Source: Anaerolineaceae bacterium UBA3924 (lineage in GTDB: Bacteria > Chloroflexota > Anaerolineae > Anaerolineales > Anaerolineaceae). From it: 5,255 bases of DNA. The translations under genes were made by a program, and so were the position numbers. Positions within the stretch are counted from its first letter, which is position 1, and every line of letters starts with the position of its first letter. The notes below the pieces were generated by a model. The model ran no database searches. It was not told the origin of the DNA and was given only the letters and a program-made list of their open reading frames with translations. Where the stretch lies: assembly GCA_002385985.1 (NCBI GenBank), contig DGEO01000027.1, positions 122,197-127,451 on the forward strand. The letters are read 5' to 3'. This document shows, piece after piece, positions 1 to 4,904 of the stretch.

Positions 1-453
1 CAGGGCTATGACGCGCTGCAGCCCTTCCGCCGCGCGGTGGAGCAGATGTACTTCCCCTACACGCCCAACTGGCACGGCATGGCTGCGCTGCACCGGGCCA
101 CGCAGCTGATCCTGGACGAGGGCCTGCAGCAGGTCTACGAGCGCCACGAGAAGATCGCCCTCTACACCCGCCAGCGCATCGCAGACTGCGGGCTGGCGCT
201 GTTCCCCGCTCCGGACGCCATTCCCTCCCCGACGGTGACGGCGGTCAGCGTGCCGGACGGCGTGCAGTGGGCCGATCTGGACAACCGCTTCCGTGAAAAA
301 GGCCTGGTGGTGGGCGGCAGCTACGGTCCGCTGGCCGGAAAGGTCTTCCGCCTGGGGCACATGGGCGCGCAGGCTCGCTGGGACCTGGTCCAGCAGGCGC
401 TGGACGTGATCCAGACGGTGATGCGCGAATTGAAACCGCAGGCCGAGGCCTGA
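1..453 (+). CDS. class V PLP-dependent aminotransferase, C-terminal fragment (alanine/serine-glyoxylate aminotransferase-like)
   Basis: The reading frame is open from base 1 to a TGA at 451-453, giving the last 150 residues of a protein whose start and PLP-lysine region lie outside the window. The family (fold-type I, class V) moves an amino group between Ala or Ser and glyoxylate or pyruvate using pyridoxal phosphate in the cytoplasm; full proteins are about 360-390 residues. Visible here are the FPYTPNWHG stretch (fragment residues 18-26), the IPSPTVTAV strand (74-82), and the C-terminal GGSYG...KVFRLGHMG block (105-122). The Arg of that last block (fragment R117) corresponds to the substrate-carboxylate-binding Arg of the family. 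A GTG at 37 is not the start, because homologous-looking sequence continues upstream of it. Exact substrate cannot be decided: alanine-glyoxylate, serine-pyruvate or a related specificity are all possible. A hairpin follows 24 bp after the stop, so this is probably the end of its transcript. Confidence 0.85.
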   Translation, partial: QGYDALQPFRRAVEQMYFPYTPNWHGMAALHRATQLILDEGLQQVYERHEKIALYTRQRIADCGLALFPAPDAIPSPTVTAVSVPDGVQWADLDNRFREKGLVVGGSYGPLAGKVFRLGHMGAQARWDLVQQALDVIQTVMRELKPQAEA

Positions 454-477
454 TCTAGTTTTTTATCCCCGTGGGAA

Positions 478-500
478 AGCCCCGATGCCCCATCGGGGCT
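478..500 (+). terminator. probable intrinsic terminator hairpin after the aminotransferase
   Basis: A perfect 10-bp inverted repeat, AGCCCCGATG / CATCGGGGCT, encloses a 3-nt CCC loop. It lies between the aminotransferase stop and the next promoter. The T-run after the stem is short (GTTTCACT), so termination may be only partial. A T6 run at 459-464 lies before the hairpin rather than after it. Position and stem strength support a terminator; the poor T-tract is why confidence is moderate. Confidence 0.6.
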
Positions 501-521
501 GTTTCACTCCGCCTGCTCTGA

Positions 522-527
522 TATACT
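522..527 (+). promoter_or_regulatory. candidate -10 box (TATACT) of the MerR/B12 regulator gene
   Basis: TATACT matches the sigma-70-type -10 consensus at 5 of 6 positions. It is the only AT-rich block between the terminator hairpin and the gene. No good TTGACA-like -35 is visible 15-19 bp upstream; that interval begins inside the hairpin's right arm. It predicts a transcript start near 534 and a leader of about 39 nt that contains the direct repeat at 534-557. Confidence 0.45.
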
Positions 528-533
528 TAGCCC

Positions 534-557
534 TGTCAGCCGCACTGCGAGCCGCAC
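534..557 (+). repeat. two-copy 12-bp direct repeat, candidate operator of the MerR regulator
   Basis: Two tandem copies with a 12-bp period are seen: TGtcAGCCGCAC (534-545) and TGcgAGCCGCAC (546-557), identical at 10 of 12 positions. They sit between the candidate -10 box and the ribosome binding site at 562-566. CarH/CarA-type MerR proteins are known to bind short tandem direct repeats near their own promoters, so an autoregulatory operator is a reasonable inference. The sequence itself shows only the repeat. Confidence 0.45.
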
Positions 558-572
558 ACAGGGAGGACGGAC

Positions 573-1514
573 ATGGGGCCGATACTTGACTACGGGGACG
601 AACCCAGGTACACCATCAAAACCGTCAGCAAGATCACCGGCATCCTTCCGGTGACCCTGCGCGCCTGGGAACGGCGCTACCAGGTGCTCTCGCCGCACCG
701 CTCGGACAACCGCTACCGGCTCTATTCCGAGCGGGACGTGGCCATCCTGAACTGGCTGAAGCAGCGCGTGGACAGCGGTGTATCCATCAGCAGCGCGGTG
801 ATGGAACTGAAGCGCTGGCTGCGCGTCGGCGATATCGCCGGCGGTGACCTGGCCGGCACGCCTTCGGAGGACTCCGGGCCGGAAGAGACGGCTGCCAGGC
901 TGTACCAGGCCCTGCTGCGCTTCAACGAGGCTCAGGCGCTCGAGCAGGCCCGCAGTGCCCGGGAGCGGTTTGATCTGCGCACTCTGCTGCTCGAGGTTTT
1001 CACCCCGGTGCTGCGCCAGGTGGGCGAGGCCTGGTACTTTGGTGAGATCGGGGTGACCACCGAGCATTTCGCCTCCGCCTTCATCCTCGGGCAGCTGCTC
1101 GGCCTGCTGCATGAAACCACCGGCCCGCCAACCGGCCGGCCGGTGCTGGTGGGCTGCGCGCCCGAGGAGCGCCACGAGATGGGCGGCCTGATGTTCACCA
1201 TCTGGCTGCGCTCGCAGGGCTGCCGGGCGCAGTACCTGGGGCCGGACCTGAATCTGGAGGACCTGGCTGATTACGTGGACATTGAAAAACCGGCTGCCGT
1301 GGTGCTGACCGCAAGCCTGCCGACGGCCGCGCTGCGGCTGCGCGGCTTTCAGGAGCGGTTGAGACACATCCACCCGGCCCCGGCTTTCTGCTTCGCCGGG
1401 GAGGCGTTCAATCAGGACCCGCGGCTGCGCGAGCGCACCCCGGGCACCTTCCTGGGGGAGAGCTTTGAGCAGGGCGCGGAAACCCTGATGGAACTTGTCG
1501 GGCAGCGCGCCTGA
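573..1514 (+). CDS. MerR-family transcriptional regulator with cobalamin-binding domain (CarH/LitR-like)
   Basis: This 313-residue protein has three modules. A MerR winged-helix DNA-binding domain occupies about residues 12-82, with the family's LRAWERRY signature (29-36) and the NRYRLYSERDV wing (46-56). A four-helix cobalamin cap domain spans about 104-182, with a W-x9-EH motif (W154, E164, H165). A Rossmann-type B12-binding domain covers about 189-310, with E199-x-H201-x-x-G204 supplying the likely lower axial His ligand. In characterised CarH proteins, adenosylcobalamin binding makes a DNA-binding tetramer that light destroys; the usual targets are carotenoid or light-response genes. Tyr155 follows the cap Trp where T. 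thermophilus CarH has His132, the residue that ligates cobalt after illumination, so B12 binding is well supported but CarH-type photochemistry is not. The ATG is set by GGAGG at 562-566, six bases upstream. No carotenoid genes lie in the window; pfkA starts 42 bp downstream behind its own -10 box. Autoregulation through the direct repeat at 534-557 is plausible. Confidence 0.88.
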   Translation: MGPILDYGDEPRYTIKTVSKITGILPVTLRAWERRYQVLSPHRSDNRYRLYSERDVAILNWLKQRVDSGVSISSAVMELKRWLRVGDIAGGDLAGTPSEDSGPEETAARLYQALLRFNEAQALEQARSARERFDLRTLLLEVFTPVLRQVGEAWYFGEIGVTTEHFASAFILGQLLGLLHETTGPPTGRPVLVGCAPEERHEMGGLMFTIWLRSQGCRAQYLGPDLNLEDLADYVDIEKPAAVVLTASLPTAALRLRGFQERLRHIHPAPAFCFAGEAFNQDPRLRERTPGTFLGESFEQGAETLMELVGQRA

Positions 1515-1530
1515 CCGGCCCGGGCACGGC

Positions 1531-1536
1531 TATAAT
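1531..1536 (+). promoter_or_regulatory. -10 box (TATAAT) upstream of pfkA
   Basis: A perfect TATAAT sits in the 42-bp gap between the MerR stop and pfkA, in otherwise very GC-rich DNA. The expected transcript start, about 7 bp downstream, would leave only about 14 nt of leader, so the Shine-Dalgarno sequence GGAAGGAG (1543-1550) would lie at the extreme 5' end. No TTGACA-like -35 appears at 15-19 bp spacing; CTGACC at 1511-1516 is the nearest resemblance, at 14 bp. pfkA may also be read through from the regulator gene. Confidence 0.6.
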
Positions 1537-1556
1537 GAGCCTGGAAGGAGACAGCG

Positions 1557-2642
1557 ATGAAGCGAATCGGGATTTCGACCGGCGGCGGTGACGCGCCCGG
1601 GCTGAACGCAGTGATCCGGGCGGCGGTCAAGACGGCCATCCATCACTACAACTGCGAAGTGTTTGGCATCCGCGACGGGCTGGACGGTTTACTCTTCCCG
1701 GGCGGCGTGATCCCGCTCGACTTTTCCTCGGTGCGCGGAATCCTGCCTCGCGGGGGGACCATTCTGGGCACGGCCAGCCGGGCCAACCCGTTTGCCCGCA
1801 AGGTGGAGCGCGACGGAAAGGTGGTCATCGAAGATGTCTCCGACCAGGTTTACGAGAGCATCCGGGCGCACAACCTGGACGCGCTCCTGCTGATCGGCGG
1901 GGATGGAACGCTGAACATTGCCCGCAAGCTCTATGATCTGGGCCTGCCGGTAATCGGCGTGCCCAAGACCATCGACAACGACGTCGGCGGCACGGAGTAC
2001 ACCTTCGGGTTTGATACTGCGGTGGGGACGGCCATGGAGGCCATCGACCGCCTGCACACCACCGCCGAATCGCACCACCGCGTGATGGTGCTGGAGGTGA
2101 TGGGTCGGGACGCCGGGTTCATCGCCCTGCACGCCGGTCTCGCCGGCGGGGCGGACGTGATCCTGATCCCTGAAATCCCCTTCACACGCAGCGCGGTGTG
2201 CCGCAAGGTCACCGAGCGCATTCGCAATCAGGCCTTTTTCAGCATCATCGTGGTGGCCGAAGGGGCGCACGAGGCCGGCGGGGAGAAAATCTATACCCGC
2301 TCCGGCGACGAGATCGCCCAGGCCCGCCTGGGCGGCATGGGCGCATACGTGGCGGATTTCGTGGCTCAGTCCTGCCAGGTGGAAACCCGGGTGACGGTGC
2401 TCGGTCACCTGCAGCGCGGCGGCAGCCCCAGCGCCTTCGACCGCGTGCTGGCGACCCGCTTCGGCGCGGCGGCAGTGCGTGCGGCCGCTGAAGGGAAATT
2501 CGGGCATATGGTCACGCTGCAGTGCGGCAGGATCACCACTGTCCCGCTGGCGGAGGCCCTGGCGGTGCCCAAACGGGTGGACGTGTACGGGGACGCCATC
2601 CAGACGGCCCGGGACCTGACCATCTGCCTGGGCGACGGATAG
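1557..2642 (+). CDS. pfkA: 6-phosphofructokinase (group III-like, Gly/Lys phosphoryl-donor signature)
   Basis: This 361-residue enzyme phosphorylates fructose 6-phosphate to fructose 1,6-bisphosphate, the committing step of glycolysis, in the cytoplasm. Motifs in order: GGGDAPGLNA (residues 9-18), GGDGT (114-118), PKTIDND (136-142) with catalytic base D140, R175, MGR (182-184), AEG with E235, and TRVTVLGHLQRGG with R278, H284 and R287 for the substrate phosphate. By E. coli numbering, G117 stands at position 104, where Gly favours ATP and Asp favours pyrophosphate. K137 stands at 124, where E. coli has Gly and PPi enzymes have Lys. This mixed Gly/Lys pattern and a length above the ~320 residues of E. 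coli PfkA place it nearer the group III enzymes, so ATP is the likelier donor but PPi cannot be excluded. The ATG is supported by AAGGAG (1545-1550) six bases upstream. The stop is followed 37 bp later by rsmI on the same strand with no hairpin between, suggesting one transcript. Confidence 0.93.
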   Translation: MKRIGISTGGGDAPGLNAVIRAAVKTAIHHYNCEVFGIRDGLDGLLFPGGVIPLDFSSVRGILPRGGTILGTASRANPFARKVERDGKVVIEDVSDQVYESIRAHNLDALLLIGGDGTLNIARKLYDLGLPVIGVPKTIDNDVGGTEYTFGFDTAVGTAMEAIDRLHTTAESHHRVMVLEVMGRDAGFIALHAGLAGGADVILIPEIPFTRSAVCRKVTERIRNQAFFSIIVVAEGAHEAGGEKIYTRSGDEIAQARLGGMGAYVADFVAQSCQVETRVTVLGHLQRGGSPSAFDRVLATRFGAAAVRAAAEGKFGHMVTLQCGRITTVPLAEALAVPKRVDVYGDAIQTARDLTICLGDG

Positions 2643-2679
2643 TCGGCCAGCAGGCAGCCATTCGACAACAAGGCACAAC

Positions 2680-3351
2680 ATGCTCTATCTGGTGGCGACC
2701 CCCATTGGCAATTTAGGCGACATCACCCTGCGGGCGCTGGAGGTTCTGCGCAGCGTCGATCTGGTGGTCAGCGAGGACACGCGCAAGACAGGCCTTCTGC
2801 TCAAGCATTTCGAGATCAAGAAGCCGCAGCTGTCCTTTAACGAGTTCAACGAGCGCCAGCGGCTGCCCCGCATCATGGACGCGCTGCGCCAGGGCCAGTC
2901 CGTGGCGCTGGTGACCAACGCCGGAACCCCGGCCATCTCCGATCCCGGTTTTATTCTGGTGCGCAGCGCGGTGGAAGAGGGTCTGGAGGTCACCGCCATT
3001 CCCGGCCCGGCCGCGCTGATCGCGGCGGTGATTCTCTCGGGCCTGCCGGTGCACAGCTTCACCTTCCGCGGGTTCCCGCCGCGCAAATCCGCCGGACGGC
3101 GGCGCTTTCTGGAAGTGGACGCCCGCTCGCCGCACACGCTGATCTTCTACGAATCGCCCTACCGGCTGGCGGCCTTTCTGGAGGACGCCCTGGCAGTATA
3201 CGGCGACCGCCGAGCGGCCATCGCCAACGATCTGACCAAGCTGTTTGAAACCGTCTACCGGGGAAGGCTGTCCGAGCTCATCCAATTCCTGGGCCAGCAG
3301 GAGCTGAAGGGCGAGTATGTGGTAGTCATCGAGGGGCTGCAGGAGGACTAA
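2680..3351 (+). CDS. rsmI: 16S rRNA (cytidine-1402-2'-O)-methyltransferase
   Basis: The 223-residue product belongs to the SAM-dependent tetrapyrrole-methylase-fold family. RsmI 2'-O-methylates C1402 of 16S rRNA near the ribosomal P site, tuning start-codon choice and decoding fidelity. Motifs seen: LYLVATPIGNLGDITLRAL (residues 2-20), SEDTRKTG (31-38), NAGTPAISDPG (80-90), AIPGPAALI (106-114), FYESPYR (156-162), LTKLFETVYRG (185-195) and GEYVVVI (211-217). It is shorter than E. coli RsmI (286 residues), lacking the C-terminal extension, as some family members do. Residue 80 is Asn where the family normally has Asp (DAGTP), and N183-D184 stands where RE or similar usually precedes the LTK motif. 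The start is the conserved MLYLVATPIGN; its ribosome binding site is weak (AAGG, 2670-2673). Probably cotranscribed with pfkA. The stop TAA interlocks with the convergent transporter gene's stop. Confidence 0.93.
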   Translation: MLYLVATPIGNLGDITLRALEVLRSVDLVVSEDTRKTGLLLKHFEIKKPQLSFNEFNERQRLPRIMDALRQGQSVALVTNAGTPAISDPGFILVRSAVEEGLEVTAIPGPAALIAAVILSGLPVHSFTFRGFPPRKSAGRRRFLEVDARSPHTLIFYESPYRLAAFLEDALAVYGDRRAAIANDLTKLFETVYRGRLSELIQFLGQQELKGEYVVVIEGLQED

Positions 3352-4082
3352 GAGATCTCGAAGGGGTTGAAGCGGGTGTCCCGGTCGTAATAATCTTCCT
3401 GCTCGGCGCGCTTCAGCCCGCGGACGACGGCGTAGGTGGCCGGGGTCATCAGCACTTCGATGCCCACTTTGAAGATGTAGTTGGTCACCACCAGGGTCAG
3501 GAACAGGCTCCAGGGGAAGACGCCCAGGGCGGAGGCGACCAGAAAGAAGATGCCCGTGTCTACCACCTGACCGATCAGGGTGGAGCCGATGGTGCGCATC
3601 CACAGCCAGCGGCCTTCGGTGAGCACCTTCATGCGGGCCAGAACCACCGAGTTGGTGAACTCGCCGAACAGGTAGGCCAGCAGGCTGGCGGCGACGATCC
3701 CGCCGGAGCTGAGGCCGCCCAGAATGGCGTCGTAGGCTGCCTGCCCGGCGTACTCCTCCCAGGAAGGGTCGCCCGGCAGCGCGCTGATCAGGCCGAAGAT
3801 CAGGGCGGAGACCGCCAGCACGGCGAACCCGGTCCAGATCACCCGGCGCGAGCGGCGGAAACCGTACACCTCGGTCAGCACGTCGCCGAAGATGTAGGAA
3901 ACGGGGAACAGCAGGGTGCCGGCGTCGAAGGCCAGCGGCAGCCCGAGGATGTTCACGCCCCAGTCGATGATCTTGGCGGACGAAGCGATGTTGCTGATCA
4001 GCAGCACGCTGACAAACACCACCATGACCCAGTCATAGTAGCGGTACGCGCGCATCTCCTGCCTGTCAGTCTGTGCCGTCAT
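3348..4082 (-). CDS. yhhQ: queuosine precursor transporter, YhhQ/VUT family integral membrane protein
   Basis: This 244-residue hydrophobic protein belongs to the family whose E. coli member YhhQ imports queuosine precursors (preQ0/preQ1) for wobble-base modification of Asp, Asn, His and Tyr tRNAs. About six membrane segments can be picked out, near residues 17-33, 46-67, 80-102, 118-142, 165-188 and 191-220, with a charged C-terminal tail. Family hallmarks are FPVSYIFGDVLTEVYGF (59-75), the EFTNSVVLARMK block (141-152) and STLIGQVVDTGIF (167-179). The substrate is inferred from the family, since no queuosine genes are in the window. The ATG has a good ribosome binding site, AAAGGA on the minus strand (complement of 4088-4093), five bases upstream. 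It is divergent from rsmE and ends tail-to-tail with rsmI, overlapping it by 4 bp. No preQ1 riboswitch fits in its short leader. Confidence 0.9.
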   Translation of the reverse strand: MTAQTDRQEMRAYRYYDWVMVVFVSVLLISNIASSAKIIDWGVNILGLPLAFDAGTLLFPVSYIFGDVLTEVYGFRRSRRVIWTGFAVLAVSALIFGLISALPGDPSWEEYAGQAAYDAILGGLSSGGIVAASLLAYLFGEFTNSVVLARMKVLTEGRWLWMRTIGSTLIGQVVDTGIFFLVASALGVFPWSLFLTLVVTNYIFKVGIEVLMTPATYAVVRGLKRAEQEDYYDRDTRFNPFEIS

Positions 4083-4103
4083 CGTTGTCCTTTCCGAGGG
4101 GCA

Positions 4104-4109
4104 ATTGTA
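4104..4109 (-). promoter_or_regulatory. candidate -10 box (TACAAT) for the YhhQ-type transporter gene
   Basis: On the minus strand the box reads TACAAT, 5 of 6 to consensus, and predicts a leader of about 15 nt before the ATG at 4082, with AAAGGA inside it. A competing choice on the same strand is GATAAT preceded by TGC (complement of 4115-4123), which resembles an extended -10. Neither has a clear -35 partner. One of the two very likely drives the transporter gene, since the gene faces away from rsmE. Confidence 0.4.
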
Positions 4110-4137
4110 CCCGAATTATCGCACAATGCTGCTCGAG

Positions 4138-4143
4138 TATAAT
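4138..4143 (+). promoter_or_regulatory. -10 box (TATAAT) of rsmE
   Basis: A perfect TATAAT lies 23 bp before the rsmE ATG, giving a predicted leader of only about 17 nt. The bases after it (TATAATggaCCTG) resemble those after the pfkA box (TATAATgagCCTG). No convincing -35 lies 15-19 bp upstream. It shares the 84-bp divergent gap with the transporter promoter. Confidence 0.6.
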
Positions 4144-4166
4144 GGACCTGCAGGGAACCCGCCACA

Positions 4167-4904
4167 ATGCACCGCTTTTTTCTTCCCCCTTCCGCCATCC
4201 AGGACCAGTCGGTGTCTTTTCCCGAAGAGACGGCCCGCCAGATTCAGCGCGTGCTGCGGCTGAAACCCGGCGATGAGGTCATTGTGCTGGACGGGCTGGG
4301 GGACCAGTACCGCGTGCTTCTGGACATGCCAGCTCCGCGCGAGGTGACCGGCCAGGTGCTGGCGCGCGAACCGGCATCCGGCGAGCCGGCCACCCGGCTG
4401 GCGCTGCTGGTCGGGCTGACCCAGCGGGAGAAGTTCGAGTGGATTTTGCAGAAGGGGACGGAGGTCGGCGTGGCCGAGTTCGTCCCGTTCATTTCCAGCC
4501 GCAGTTTGGTGCAGGAGCCGGAGAAAGCCGGCCGCAAGCTGGAGCGCTGGAGCAAAATCGTTCAGGAGGCCGCCGAACAGTCCGGCCGGGGGAGGGTACC
4601 GCCGGTGCGCGAGCCGGTATCCTACTCCGAAGCGCTGGTACTGGCCGCGGCAAATGACCTGGCGCTGGCGGCCTGGGAAGGCGAGCAGGCCACCACACTC
4701 CGGCAGGCCATCCCCGCACCGGCGCCGCGGCGGGCGGCGCTGCTGATCGGCCCGGAGGGCGGGCTTTCACTTGAGGAAATCGAGGCGGCTCGGCGGGCAG
4801 GCTGGACCTCCGTCAGCCTGGGCGAGCGCATTCTGCGCATGGAGACTGCCGCAGTGGTCGGTTCCGCGCTGGTGCTGTACGAGTGCGAGCGCGTCGGGAG
4901 CTAG
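4167..4904 (+). CDS. rsmE: 16S rRNA (uracil-1498-N3)-methyltransferase
   Basis: The 245-residue product matches the length of E. coli RsmE (243) and the SPOUT-class family that N3-methylates U1498 of 16S rRNA, close to the decoding centre of the 30S subunit, using S-adenosylmethionine. The N-terminal part (about 1-70) is the PUA-like RNA-binding domain beginning MHRFFLP. The SPOUT catalytic domain (about 76-240) shows KGTEVGV (96-102), RSLV (112-115), RWSKIVQEAAEQSGR (127-141), LIGPEGGLSLEE (193-204) and LGERILRMETA (218-228). The last two form the knotted SAM-binding region. The ATG chosen gives the conserved N-terminus and agrees with the TATAAT box at 4138-4143. Its ribosome binding site is poor (GGGA about 10 bases upstream). 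It is transcribed alone, divergent from the transporter, and its TAG stop overlaps the stop of the convergent downstream gene. Confidence 0.95.
   Translation: MHRFFLPPSAIQDQSVSFPEETARQIQRVLRLKPGDEVIVLDGLGDQYRVLLDMPAPREVTGQVLAREPASGEPATRLALLVGLTQREKFEWILQKGTEVGVAEFVPFISSRSLVQEPEKAGRKLERWSKIVQEAAEQSGRGRVPPVREPVSYSEALVLAAANDLALAAWEGEQATTLRQAIPAPAPRRAALLIGPEGGLSLEEIEAARRAGWTSVSLGERILRMETAAVVGSALVLYECERVGS

Noticed and set aside
37..453. GTG at 37 as the start of a 138-residue protein
   Set aside because: The frame is open back to base 1 with aminotransferase-like sequence, so the gene is cut by the window edge.
504..1373. A 289-codon open frame on the minus strand opposite the MerR gene
   Set aside because: The plus-strand frame has clear MerR and B12-binding motifs and a ribosome binding site. 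The antisense translation is low-complexity (rich in Q, H, A, G, R) and resembles no family; it is a by-product of high GC.
1689..2681. A 330-codon open frame on the minus strand opposite pfkA
   Set aside because: It mirrors the highly conserved phosphofructokinase codons and shows no motif of its own.
3352..3359. Palindrome GAGATCTC just after the rsmI stop as a terminator
   Set aside because: It is only 8 bp with no loop and no T-run, and it encodes the C-terminal residues of the transporter on the other strand.
2713..3603. A 296-codon minus-strand frame spanning rsmI and the transporter end
   Set aside because: It crosses two well-supported genes in the wrong frame, with no recognisable domain or ribosome binding site.
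4083..4137. A preQ1 riboswitch controlling the queuosine-precursor transporter
   Set aside because: The leader from either candidate promoter is only about 15-25 nt, and no preQ1-type stem with an A-rich tail is visible.
4073..4276. A 67-codon plus-strand frame overlapping the start of rsmE
   Set aside because: It has no ribosome binding site or family resemblance, runs across the promoter region, and overlaps rsmE in another frame.
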